Below are positions 27,144-36,926 of a DNA stretch of 64,000 nt, piece by piece. The notes under the pieces are model-generated. The model was not told the origin of the DNA and did not search any database. It saw only the letters and a list, made by a program, of their open reading frames with translations. Made by a program: the position numbers and the translations under genes. Position 1 is the first letter of the stretch, and each line of letters opens with the position of its first letter. This DNA comes from an uncultured Clostridia bacterium (lineage in GTDB: Bacteria > Bacillota > Clostridia > TANB77 > CAG-508). The DNA is taken from contig CAOXTD010000002.1 of assembly GCA_948560265.1 (NCBI GenBank), forward strand, positions 129,230 to 193,229, read 5' to 3'.

Positions 27144-27203
27144 AAAAATTCCACTTTTGGAGAAGATAGAATTAAATCTATCAAAACAAGGAGTGGAATT
27201 TTT
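27144..27203 (+). promoter_or_regulatory. Leader hairpin overlapping the SD of the giant glucan synthase gene
   Basis: A 12-bp perfect inverted repeat (27144-27155 and 27192-27203) encloses a smaller GATAG/CTATC stem. The SD AAGGAG (27188-27193) lies at the base of the right arm, two bases before the ATG-proximal T run. When folded, it should limit ribosome access. Confidence 0.5.
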
Positions 27204-27205
27204 CT

Positions 27206-30200
27206 ATGGAATACAAAACCTTATCAATAAAAGGAACTATATTAAATCAAAATCAATTAGAAGATTATTTAGAAACGATAGCAACAGACCATAATCTCCA
27301 AAATAACTCGAGCAAAAATACTTACCCTATTCCAAGACTAAAAGAAAACTTTGAAGTCATAACAGAAGTATATAGATTATTAAATGAACATATTAAACTA
27401 AAAATTCCTATTCATCCAGCAGGAGAATGGATATTAGATAATTATTATATTGTAGATCAAACTGTAAAAAGTATTAAACAAGATTTAAGCCTGAAAAAAT
27501 ATAAGAAATTTTTAGGAATTGCGAATGGAAATAATAAAGGATTTGCTAGAATCTATGTATTAGCTAGTGAAATTGTCAATTATACGAACAACAAAATTGA
27601 AGGAAAAAGTTTAAGTAATTTATTGCAAGCTTACCAAAAAAAGAAAAGTTTAAGCATGGAGGAAATATGGAATATTAACCTCTTTTTAAATCTTGCTTTG
27701 ATTGAAAATATTCGAGCCATTTGTGAAAAGATTTATTCCGTCCAAGTCCAAAAATATAAAGTAGAAAATATGATAGAAAGATTAGTTGAAAATAAAGATA
27801 AAGACGAATTACAATTTAATCATTTAAACAGCTACAAAGAAAAAGTAAAAGGATATGGTGAAATGAAATATCCCTTTATTGAGTATCTTTCTTATCGTTT
27901 AAAAAAGTATGGGAAAAAGGCATATCCATTTTTAATGGTACTAGAAGAACAAGTAAATAAAATGGGAATGACAGTCTCAGAAGTAGTAGAAAAAGAACAT
28001 TTTGATATCGCACTTCGTAAAGTGGCAATAGGAAATTGTATTACTAGTATCAAAACGTTAAGTAGAATAAGCATGGCAGAAATTTTTGAGAAAATTAATG
28101 GAGTAGAAGATATTTTAAAACAAGATCCAGCAGGTATTTATGAAAAAATGGATTATGAAACCAAAATTGCATATAGAAATCAAATTCAGGAAATCTCTCA
28201 ATCTACCAAGATTTCTGAAGTCTATATTAGCAAAAAATGTTTAGAATTAAGTCAAAAAGCAGAAACATCCGATAAAAAATCACATATAGGATATTACTTA
28301 CTAGATGAAGGAAAACAAACCTTATTAGAAGAATTAACAGGAAAAAGACAAAAAAGAACTTCTGCAACAAAGAAAATACTATATGCCATAATTACACTAA
28401 TTATTTTAACAGTTGGCACAAGCGGATTAATGGCTTGGTATTTATATATGCAAACACATAAAATAATCTGGTCAGTGATTCTTGGAATTTTATTACTGAT
28501 CCCAGTTCAAACTATTTGGGTACAAATTGGACAATATATTTTGGGAAAATTAGTAAAGCCGAAAATAATTCCAAAACTAGACTATATAGAAGGAGTGCCA
28601 CCAGAGAGTGCTACATTTGTTGTTATTCCAACTATTTTAAAATCAAAAGAAAAAGTAAAAGAGTTAATGGAAAAATTAGAAGTATACTATATGGCAAATA
28701 AAAGCGATAACTTATATTTTGCTATTTTAGGGGATTGCAGTGCTGGGAAAAATCAAAAGGAGCCATTTGACGAAGAAGTAATCGAAAGTGGGCAAGAAGT
28801 AGCAAAACAATTAAATGAAAAATATCCAGATGAGAATTTTCCAAGATTTCATTTTTTGTATCGTCAAAGAGTATGGAATGAAAAAGAAGAGTGTTATTTG
28901 GGCTGGGAAAGAAAAAGAGGGCTATTAAACCAGTTTAATGAGTATATTTTAGGAAAAGAAAGTGATAATTTTCAAACAAATACCATTGAAAAAGTAAAAG
29001 AAAAATTACCAAAGATAAAATATGTTATTACTTTAGATGCAGACACACAGTTAAGTTTAAATACAGGATTAGAGCTAATTGGAGGAATGGCACATATTTT
29101 AAATACGCCTATTTTAAATGAAAGAAAAGATTTAGTAGTTCAAGGACATGCACTATTACAACCAAGAGTAGGAATTTCTTTATTAGAAGTAGGAAAAAGT
29201 ATTTTTACTAAAATTTATGCTGGTTCTGGAGGAAAAGATGCTTATACTAATGCTATTTCTGACATTTATCAAGACAACTTTGAGGAAGGAATTTTCACAG
29301 GAAAAGGAATTTATGATGTAGAAGTATTTTCAACAGTGCTTAGCAAAGAAATTCCAGAAAATACCGTTTTAAGTCATGACTTATTAGAAGGTAGTTATTT
29401 AAGATGTGGCTTAGCTTCAGACATTGTGCTAATGGATGGTTATCCAACAGGGTATAACAGCTTTAAAACAAGATTACACAGATGGATACGTGGGGATTGG
29501 CAGGTTGCTAAGTGGTTAGGAAATAGTATTTACAATAAACAAGGAAACAAAAAAAGAAATCCGCTAAATTTACTATCACGATATAAGATTTTTGACAATT
29601 TACTAAGAAGCTTAAACGAATCAACGATAATGATAAATATGATTTACATGGGTATTTTAGATATAATTTACTCTATAGAAATTGGACCAATTATTACAAT
29701 TGCGATAATTTCAGCAATAATACCAATGCTATTAGAAATGATAAATCGTATCATTTTTAAAAAAGAGGCAGAAACTGTGCAAAAAACATTTATTAAAACT
29801 ATTTCAGGTCTGAAAGCAAGCTTTATAAGAGCAATTCTAACAATCGCAATTTTACCAGATAAAGCATACTTTAGCCTTAATGCTTGTGTCAAAACTTTAT
29901 ACCGTATGATAATCAGTAAAAAGCATTTTTTAGAATGGATGACAGCTGAAGAAGCGGAAAAAACAGCAAAAAAAGACTTACTTTCTTATTATCGTAATAT
30001 GGTACCAAACATTATAATAGGAGCATTAGGCATATTACTATTATTTATTTTGCCGCAGAATCTTTTTAGCATTTTTTTATTTATTTTATCGAGCTTATGG
30101 CTTATTGCACCAGCAATCATGTGTTATATCAGCAAAGAAATTAAAATACCAGAAAAAATAGAACAAATAAAGCCAGAAGAACAGAAATATTTATTAGAAA

Positions 30201-33200
30201 TTGGACAAAAAACATGGAAATACTTTAAAGATTATTTAACACCAGAGTTCAATTATTTACCGCCAGATAATTATCAAGAAGATAGAAAGCCAAAAGTGGT
30301 TTCAAGAACATCCTCCACGAATATTGGACTAGCTTTACTAGCAGTTATTTCTAGCTATGATTTAGGATATGAAAACATAGAGAATACTATAAAGTTGTTA
30401 GAAAAAATGATAGATACCATAAACAACTTACCAAAATGGAATGGACATTTATATAATTGGTATGATATTCAAACACTACAGCCTTTAAAGCCAAGGTATA
30501 TATCAACAGTCGATAGTGGGAATTTTGTAGGCTATTTATTTGTCCTCAAACAATTTTTAGAAGAGCAAACACAACAATCAATGATACCAATTATCAATCA
30601 TATGATTGAACAAACCGATTTTAGAAAATTATATGATGAAGAAACTAGGCTTTTTTCTATTGGATTTAATGTAGAAGAAAATAAATTAACAGATTGCTAT
30701 TATGATTTACTTGCCTCAGAGGCAAGGCAAGCAAGCCTAGTTGCTATTGCAAAAAAAGATGTGCCATCCAAACATTGGAATAATTTAAGCAGAACATTAA
30801 CTATTTTAAATCAATACAAAGGATTAATTTCTTGGTCAGGAACAGCGTTTGAATACCTAATGCCAAACATGAATATACCAAAATATCCTGGAAGCTTGTT
30901 AGCAGAATCTACTGAATTTATGCTAATGTGCCAAAAAGAATACGCAAAAAAACTACACATTCCTTGGGGAATTTCAGAATCAGCCTTTTATTTAAGAGAT
31001 TTGCATAATAATTATCAATACAAAGCTTTTGGAATTCCTTGGTTAGGATTAAAAAGAGGATTAGAAGAAGAAATGGTAGTAGCAAGCTATGGAAGTATTC
31101 TTGCATTGCCAGAAGAGCCAAAAGAAGTAGTAGAAAATCTAAAAAAACTAGAACAAACAGGAATGTATCAAAAATATGGATTTTACGAGGCCATAGATTA
31201 TACCCCTACTCGACTTAAAAAAGGACAAGAATATGCAATAGTCAAGACTTATATGGCACATCACCAAGGGCTTATACTACTTGCCATTAATAATCTATTT
31301 CATCAAAACATTTTGCAAAAAAGATTTATGAAAAATCCGCAGATGCAAGCAATTGATATTTTATTACAAGAAAAGATGCCTGAAAACATTATTATTACCA
31401 AAGAAGAAAAAGAGAAAATAGAAAAAATGAAATATATAGACGATCAAAGTTATACTCAAAAAGAAATCACGAAACCTATTACTAGATTACCACAAGTTAA
31501 TGTACTTTCTAATGAAAATTATATGATTATGACAGATAGTAGAGGATTAGGATATAGTAAATATGGAGATATATTAATTAACCGCTACAAAAAGACAGAA
31601 GATATAGAACAAGGGATTTTCTTTTTTCTAAAAAATGTTAAAACAAATCGTATATGGACAACAGGTCATATGAGCTATTTGGCAAATGCAGATAAGTATA
31701 ATATTTGTTTTACGCCAGCTCAAACGAAAATAACAAGGCAAGATGGAAATATAGAGACAATTAGTAAAATTGGAATTTCGCCAGATGAACCAGTAGAATT
31801 AAGAACAATAGAACTTACCAACCATGGAATAGAACCAGAAACTCTTGAAATCACAAGCTATTTGGAGCCGGTTTTATCAGAAGCAGCACAAGAAATTGCA
31901 CATCCAGCTTTTAATAAGTTATTTTTAAATTATGAATATTTAGACAGTAGCCATTCTATCTTAGTTAGTAGAAGAACTAAAAATAATAAGGAACAAAAAG
32001 TATTCTTAGGAGCTAACTTTTATACAGAAAATGAAACAATTGGAGAAGTAGAATATGAAATTGATAAAGAAAAGTTTTATGGAAGGAATAATTTAGGATT
32101 ACCAAATAGCGTTAAGAATTCTGCCCCATTTAGCAATCAAATAAATCTTACCACAGAACCAATTATCAGTATGAAACAAACCATTACCGTTTTGCCAGAA
32201 CAAAAAGTGACATTAAATTTCATACTTGCTGTTGGAGAAACAAAAGAGCAAGTAACAGAAGAAATAGAAAAATTTAAAAATCAAGAAACCATCAATTATC
32301 ACCTAGAATTAGCAAAAGCCAAAGTAGAAGCAGCAAATCGCTATTTAGGAATTCAGACAAAAGAACTAGACTTATACCAAAAAATGGCAGGATATTTGTT
32401 AAAAAACAATCCTTTAAAAATATTAACCAATCGTACAAAAGTACTAGTACCAGTTAGCAAACTATGGCAATATGGAATTTCAGGAGATTTACCAATTTTA
32501 CTTCTTCGCATTAAGAATTTAGAAGAGATAGAATTGGTAGAAGAAGCATTAAAAGGTTATGAATATTTTAAGCTAAAAAATATTCAAATGGATTTAGTAA
32601 TTGTAAGTGAAGAAAAATATAGTTATGAAAGTAGAGTAAAAGAAGCTATTTTTGCAAGTATTCTGAATAAAGGATTAAGTTATTTGCAAAATATAGAGGG
32701 TGGAATTTTCATTTTGGAAAATCTATCAGAAGAAGAAATAAACTTTTTAGAGTATAGAGCCAACTTGAGTTTTGATGGAAATAGCACGATTTCTCGACAC
32801 CTAAAAGAATTAGAAGAAGAGTATTTAGAAAAAATAAAAGAGGTACCAAGAGAAGAACCATCAAAATTATTAATAGAGCAACAGCCAATTCGAGAGAATT
32901 TAGAAACTGAGAATTTAAAATACTATAATGATTTTGGAGGTTTTTCAGAAGACGAAACAGAATATCATATTTGTATTCATAAAGGTAAAAAGTTGCCAAC
33001 TGTATGGAGCCATTTACTAACAAACCCTAATTTTGGAACTCTAGTTACAGAAAGTATGGGAGGATATACTTGGTATAAAAATAGTAGGCTAAATAGAATA
33101 ACTGCTTGGAATAACCAACCAATAATGGATGTACCATCAGAAGTTATTTATATGCAAGATTCTGAAACAAAAAAGATATGGTCTTTAGGATTTAATCCAT

Positions 33201-35305
33201 GTCCAGATGAAAATGATTACTACATTACTTATGGATTTGGATATGCAAAATATAAACATGCAAACAAGGGGGTAACACAAAAACTAGATGTTTTTGTTCC
33301 AATGGAAGATAATGTAAAAGTACAAATGATACAATTAGAAAATAATGAGCTACACAAAAAGAAATATAAACTAATCTATTATGTGAAGCCCGTTTTAGAA
33401 GAAGATGAATTAAAGTCTCATGGATTTTTAAATTTAGATTTCTATGAAAATGCGAATATGATATGTATGCAAAATATAAGTAGTGAGGAAAATAATCAAT
33501 ATCTATTTGTATCTAGCAATGAAAAGATTACATCTTATACAGGCAGCAAAACAAGCTTCTTTGGTAAGGGGAATTTGACACATCCAGATGGGATAGATCA
33601 AATAGAATTAAACAAAGAAAATAGCTTATGGCAAGACGGAATCATAGCAGTGCAATGTGAAGTAGAATTAGAAGCACTAGAAAGCAAAAAGATTATATTC
33701 ACTTTGGGAGTAGGGAAAGATATGTTAGAGTGTCAAGACTTAAGCTATCAATATCGTAACATCAGTAAAGTGCATGAAGAATACGAAAACACTAAAAAAT
33801 ATTGGAGGCAATTATTGGAAAAAGTACAAGTTACTACACCTCTTGAATCTACTAATATTCTGCTAAATGGTTGGCTATTATATCAAGTCATTACTTCTAG
33901 ATTATGGGGAAAAACTGGATATTACCAATCAGGAGGAGCATTAGGATTTCGTGATCAATTGCAAGATTGTCTATCTTTAAAATACGTAGAACCAGAAATG
34001 CTAAAAAATCAAATTTTAAAACATGCTGCACATCAATTTATAGAAGGAGACGTAGAACATTGGTGGCATGAAGAAACAAGTAGAGGAATACGTACTAAAT
34101 TTAGTGATGACCGATTATGGCTCGTATATTTAACAGAGGAATATATAGAATTTACAGGAGATATGGGTATTTTAGAAACAATGATTCCTTATCTGGCAGG
34201 AGAGCCATTAACAGAAGAAATAGATGAAAGATATGATTTGCATTTGTCATCCGAACAGGAAGGAACATTATATGAACATTGCAAAAAAGCAATTCAAATC
34301 TCTTTAGATTTTGGAGAAAATGGATTACCCAAAATAGGTTCAGGAGATTGGAATGATGGATTTAGTACAGTGGGAAATCAAGGAAAGGGAGAAAGCATAT
34401 GGCTTGGATTTTTCCTCTATGATATTTTAAAAAGGTTCATTCCTATTTGCCAAGAGAAAAAAGAAGAAGAGCTAGTAAAGCATTATGAACAGATTATGGA
34501 AAGATTAAAAAGAGCTCTCAATTCAAAGGGCTGGGACGGAAGATGGTTTAAAAGAGCTTTCATGGACAATGGAAATGTATTAGGTAGTATACAAAATGAA
34601 GAATGTAGAATAGATGCAATAGCACAAAGTTGGGCAGTTATTTCCGGAGCAGGAGATAACGACAAAAAGTATATTTCTATGCAAAGCCTAGAAAATCATT
34701 TAATAGACAAAGAAAATGGTATCATTAAATTATTGGATCCACCATTTGACAAAGGAAATTTAGAGCCAGGTTATATTAAAGCATATATACCAGGAACAAG
34801 AGAGAATGGGGGACAATACACTCATGGAGCAATTTGGGCAGTAGTAGCAGAGGCAATGCTAGGATTTGGCGATAAAGCAGGAGAACTATATCGAATGATT
34901 AATCCAATTGAGCATAGCAGAACGAAAGAAGCGGCAATCAAATATAAAGTAGAACCATATGTTATTTGTGCTGATATTGCAGGTCAAAGAAATTTAGCAG
35001 GAAGAGGAGGATGGACATGGTATACAGGATCAAGCAGTTGGATGTATGAAACAGGAATAAAATATATTTTAGGACTGCGTATACATCAAGGAAAACTCTG
35101 TGTAGAGCCATGTATTCCCAGCAGCTGGAAAGAATATTCTATCAAATATCAATATAAAAACACAAAATATCATATACAAGTAAATAACCCAAATGGCAAA
35201 GTAACAGGAGTTACCTCATTTAAGGTAAATGGAGAAAAAGTAGAAGAAAAACAAATTAAATTAGAGGAAAATGGGGGCATTTATAAAATTGAAATAGAGA
35301 TGTAA
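27206..35305 (+). CDS. Cyclic beta-1,2-glucan synthase-like giant protein (GT84-GH94)
   Basis: This 2699-aa membrane enzyme has the order of NdvB/Cgs proteins, which polymerise and cyclise beta-1,2-glucan from UDP-glucose. Residues about 390-450 hold the first membrane helices. A GT84 glycosyltransferase follows (about 465-810) with DADTQ near 610 and the HRWIRGDWQ motif near 757. More helices lie at about 812-860 and 932-975. A DUF3131/glycoamylase-like domain covers about 995-1365. Two GH94-type beta-sandwich regions (about 1430-1780 and 1960-2190) precede the (alpha/alpha)6 GH94 domain (about 2218-2665), with GSGDWNDG near 2380. No in-frame CGG occurs over 8.1 kb. The ATG follows AAGGAG; a leader hairpin overlaps it. 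In Firmicutes the product could be a linear or cyclic glucan. Confidence 0.88.
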   Translation: MEYKTLSIKGTILNQNQLEDYLETIATDHNLQNNSSKNTYPIPRLKENFEVITEVYRLLNEHIKLKIPIHPAGEWILDNYYIVDQTVKSIKQDLSLKKYKKFLGIANGNNKGFARIYVLASEIVNYTNNKIEGKSLSNLLQAYQKKKSLSMEEIWNINLFLNLALIENIRAICEKIYSVQVQKYKVENMIERLVENKDKDELQFNHLNSYKEKVKGYGEMKYPFIEYLSYRLKKYGKKAYPFLMVLEEQVNKMGMTVSEVVEKEHFDIALRKVAIGNCITSIKTLSRISMAEIFEKINGVEDILKQDPAGIYEKMDYETKIAYRNQIQEISQSTKISEVYISKKCLELSQKAETSDKKSHIGYYLLDEGKQTLLEELTGKRQKRTSATKKILYAIITLIILTVGTSGLMAWYLYMQTHKIIWSVILGILLLIPVQTIWVQIGQYILGKLVKPKIIPKLDYIEGVPPESATFVVIPTILKSKEKVKELMEKLEVYYMANKSDNLYFAILGDCSAGKNQKEPFDEEVIESGQEVAKQLNEKYPDENFPRFHFLYRQRVWNEKEECYLGWERKRGLLNQFNEYILGKESDNFQTNTIEKVKEKLPKIKYVITLDADTQLSLNTGLELIGGMAHILNTPILNERKDLVVQGHALLQPRVGISLLEVGKSIFTKIYAGSGGKDAYTNAISDIYQDNFEEGIFTGKGIYDVEVFSTVLSKEIPENTVLSHDLLEGSYLRCGLASDIVLMDGYPTGYNSFKTRLHRWIRGDWQVAKWLGNSIYNKQGNKKRNPLNLLSRYKIFDNLLRSLNESTIMINMIYMGILDIIYSIEIGPIITIAIISAIIPMLLEMINRIIFKKEAETVQKTFIKTISGLKASFIRAILTIAILPDKAYFSLNACVKTLYRMIISKKHFLEWMTAEEAEKTAKKDLLSYYRNMVPNIIIGALGILLLFILPQNLFSIFLFILSSLWLIAPAIMCYISKEIKIPEKIEQIKPEEQKYLLEIGQKTWKYFKDYLTPEFNYLPPDNYQEDRKPKVVSRTSSTNIGLALLAVISSYDLGYENIENTIKLLEKMIDTINNLPKWNGHLYNWYDIQTLQPLKPRYISTVDSGNFVGYLFVLKQFLEEQTQQSMIPIINHMIEQTDFRKLYDEETRLFSIGFNVEENKLTDCYYDLLASEARQASLVAIAKKDVPSKHWNNLSRTLTILNQYKGLISWSGTAFEYLMPNMNIPKYPGSLLAESTEFMLMCQKEYAKKLHIPWGISESAFYLRDLHNNYQYKAFGIPWLGLKRGLEEEMVVASYGSILALPEEPKEVVENLKKLEQTGMYQKYGFYEAIDYTPTRLKKGQEYAIVKTYMAHHQGLILLAINNLFHQNILQKRFMKNPQMQAIDILLQEKMPENIIITKEEKEKIEKMKYIDDQSYTQKEITKPITRLPQVNVLSNENYMIMTDSRGLGYSKYGDILINRYKKTEDIEQGIFFFLKNVKTNRIWTTGHMSYLANADKYNICFTPAQTKITRQDGNIETISKIGISPDEPVELRTIELTNHGIEPETLEITSYLEPVLSEAAQEIAHPAFNKLFLNYEYLDSSHSILVSRRTKNNKEQKVFLGANFYTENETIGEVEYEIDKEKFYGRNNLGLPNSVKNSAPFSNQINLTTEPIISMKQTITVLPEQKVTLNFILAVGETKEQVTEEIEKFKNQETINYHLELAKAKVEAANRYLGIQTKELDLYQKMAGYLLKNNPLKILTNRTKVLVPVSKLWQYGISGDLPILLLRIKNLEEIELVEEALKGYEYFKLKNIQMDLVIVSEEKYSYESRVKEAIFASILNKGLSYLQNIEGGIFILENLSEEEINFLEYRANLSFDGNSTISRHLKELEEEYLEKIKEVPREEPSKLLIEQQPIRENLETENLKYYNDFGGFSEDETEYHICIHKGKKLPTVWSHLLTNPNFGTLVTESMGGYTWYKNSRLNRITAWNNQPIMDVPSEVIYMQDSETKKIWSLGFNPCPDENDYYITYGFGYAKYKHANKGVTQKLDVFVPMEDNVKVQMIQLENNELHKKKYKLIYYVKPVLEEDELKSHGFLNLDFYENANMICMQNISSEENNQYLFVSSNEKITSYTGSKTSFFGKGNLTHPDGIDQIELNKENSLWQDGIIAVQCEVELEALESKKIIFTLGVGKDMLECQDLSYQYRNISKVHEEYENTKKYWRQLLEKVQVTTPLESTNILLNGWLLYQVITSRLWGKTGYYQSGGALGFRDQLQDCLSLKYVEPEMLKNQILKHAAHQFIEGDVEHWWHEETSRGIRTKFSDDRLWLVYLTEEYIEFTGDMGILETMIPYLAGEPLTEEIDERYDLHLSSEQEGTLYEHCKKAIQISLDFGENGLPKIGSGDWNDGFSTVGNQGKGESIWLGFFLYDILKRFIPICQEKKEEELVKHYEQIMERLKRALNSKGWDGRWFKRAFMDNGNVLGSIQNEECRIDAIAQSWAVISGAGDNDKKYISMQSLENHLIDKENGIIKLLDPPFDKGNLEPGYIKAYIPGTRENGGQYTHGAIWAVVAEAMLGFGDKAGELYRMINPIEHSRTKEAAIKYKVEPYVICADIAGQRNLAGRGGWTWYTGSSSWMYETGIKYILGLRIHQGKLCVEPCIPSSWKEYSIKYQYKNTKYHIQVNNPNGKVTGVTSFKVNGEKVEEKQIKLEENGGIYKIEIEM

Positions 35306-35327
35306 AATATCAGAAAGAGTGCTTGAT

Positions 35328-35356
35328 TTGATTTTTAGCTCTAGAAATGTTATAAT
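35328..35356 (+). promoter_or_regulatory. Putative promoter of the 35393 gene
   Basis: TTGATT and TATAAT with a 17-base spacer lie about 35 bases before the ATG. Confidence 0.6.
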
Positions 35357-35392
35357 ATAAAGTACTATTATTTTGTTTAGGAGGAACGCAAC

Positions 35393-35875
35393 ATGTCAAG
35401 GAAGAACGAACAACGCGAGGCAGCTATCATCAGGATTACCGTCACAATTGTGACCCTCTTATTTGTATTACTTGGAGTGGTCAAGGCTGAACAAATTTGC
35501 TATAAAATAGCGAAAACAGGTGCCAGCCTGATGGTACTCAACAACAATGCTCAGGAACAGAAAACAGACGCTATGACGGAGAACTTTACGGCAGAAAAGA
35601 AAGAACGGAACGAGAAGTTCTATCAGTCGGAAGACCTTCTGATTCGCGTATATAGCAATCTGCCTGCCTTGATGAAACTTGCTATTTGGTTTCTATCTCT
35701 GCTCCTTATGCTCCTGATTCCTTTTGCTGCAGTATTCATCACGCTAAGAGAAATAGAGACAGAAAAGTATTTCTGGAAGCGTGATCAAAGAATTAAGGAA
35801 CGGCGAGAGAAAAGGCAAGAACAACTGGAGGACAAAGGGGCAGAGAAAAGGTCGCACCTGAGGCTTGTCAAGTAA
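35393..35875 (+). CDS. Two-TM protein of unknown function with foreign codon use
   Basis: This 160-aa protein has two transmembrane helices (about 13-33 and 91-113) separated by a charged extracellular loop, and ends in a strongly basic, coiled-coil-like tail (KRDQRIKERREKRQEQ). I do not recognise a family. Base composition is clearly higher in G+C than in the neighbours, with codons such as ACC, GTC, CTG, CTC and CGC that are rare elsewhere here. Two in-frame CGG codons occur (35606 and 35801). Shifting at 35606 would destroy the transmembrane region, so the gene assumes CGG as arginine. A good SD (TTAGGAGG) and native-style promoter are present. Confidence 0.6.
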   Translation: MSRKNEQREAAIIRITVTIVTLLFVLLGVVKAEQICYKIAKTGASLMVLNNNAQEQKTDAMTENFTAEKKERNEKFYQSEDLLIRVYSNLPALMKLAIWFLSLLLMLLIPFAAVFITLREIETEKYFWKRDQRIKERREKRQEQLEDKGAEKRSHLRLVK

Positions 35876-35924
35876 AAAGAACAGTCTTTGGGATAAAGAA
35901 GGTTCGAAAAATGGATATGAAAAT

Positions 35925-35978
35925 AGCCATTGGGCTGTTAGTAGGGTACGTAAAAATACTCTACTAATGGCTTTTTTA
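35925..35978 (+). terminator. Terminator after the two-TM gene
   Basis: AGCCA and TTAGTAG pair with CTACTAA and TGGCT (35961-35972) with an internal bulge, and a run of six T follows. Confidence 0.65.
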
Positions 35979-36048
35979 TTTATAGTATAAATATTTCAAC
36001 TATGTTGCAAAATGATGTCAGAAATATGACAAAAATATATAAAAAAAC

Positions 36049-36077
36049 TTGTACAAAAAACGTTAATATGATATAAA
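36049..36077 (+). promoter_or_regulatory. Putative promoter of walRK
   Basis: TTGTAC and TATAAA with a 17-base spacer lie about 35 bases before the first codon. Confidence 0.5.
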
Positions 36078-36113
36078 TATACGTAGAAAATGTGAAAGGT
36101 GGGTACGTTTTAA

Positions 36114-36899
36114 GTGGAAGAAAATAAAGATAACTTAAATATGCCAGAAAATGAAGATAAAAAAATGACAGATACAAATAAAAAAGTCATTTTAGTGGTA
36201 GATGATGAAAAACCAATTAGAGATATTTTAGTATATAATCTACAAAAAGAAGGATATGAAACGATAGAAGCTGAAGATGGAGAAACTGCAATTAAAGTAG
36301 CATTAGATAGAAGAGTAGATTTAATCCTATTAGATATTATGCTTCCAAAAGTAGATGGATTAACTGTATGTCAAAGGTTAAGACATACTCTTAACGTGCC
36401 AATTTTAATCTTATCTGCTAAAGATGAAGAAATTGATAAAATTTTAGGGTTAGAATTAGGAGCAGATGATTATATCACAAAACCATTTAGCGTAAGAGAA
36501 CTAATTGCTAGAGTAAAAGCAAACCTGAGAAAAGCAGAAGTATCAGGACAACAAAAAGAACAAGTGGCAGAAGAAAAACAAGAAGAAAAAGCGCATAATA
36601 CGATTTCTTTAGGAGAACTTACGATTGATTTAGATAAATTTGAAGTAAGAGTAAGAGGAGATGTTATCGACTTAACCCTTAGAGAGTTTGAAGTATTAAA
36701 ATACTTAGCAAATCAGCCAGGTCAAGTTGTAACAAGAGAAATCCTACTAGAAAAAGTATGGGGATATGAATACTATGGAGATATTAGAACAGTAGATGTT
36801 ACAGTTAGAAGAATTAGAGAAAAAATTGAAAAAGATACATCAGCACCAAAGATTTTAATTACAAAAAGAGGTGTAGGCTATTATTTAGCATCAAACTAA
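36114..36899 (+). CDS. walR: OmpR-family response regulator, WalR-like
   Basis: This 261-aa regulator has a receiver domain (about 23-140) with the acidic pair in VVDDEKP, phospho-acceptor Asp in LLDIMLPK, and Lys in ITKPFS. After a charged linker comes a winged-helix DNA-binding domain (about 165-259) with the TVDVTVRRIREKIE recognition region. WalR controls peptidoglycan turnover genes in Firmicutes. The GTG start follows AAAGGTGGG at long spacing; in-frame ATG codons at 36141 or 36165 are possible and would trim a non-conserved leader. The kinase follows after 27 bases. Confidence 0.85.
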   Translation: MEENKDNLNMPENEDKKMTDTNKKVILVVDDEKPIRDILVYNLQKEGYETIEAEDGETAIKVALDRRVDLILLDIMLPKVDGLTVCQRLRHTLNVPILILSAKDEEIDKILGLELGADDYITKPFSVRELIARVKANLRKAEVSGQQKEQVAEEKQEEKAHNTISLGELTIDLDKFEVRVRGDVIDLTLREFEVLKYLANQPGQVVTREILLEKVWGYEYYGDIRTVDVTVRRIREKIEKDTSAPKILITKRGVGYYLASN

Positions 36900-36926
36900 A
36901 AAGTAAACAAAAGGAATAGAATTAAA

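Noticed and set aside
35606..35803. CGG shifts in the 35393 gene
   Set aside because: A shift at 35606 would remove the second transmembrane helix and stop soon after; the unshifted frame gives a coherent two-TM protein.
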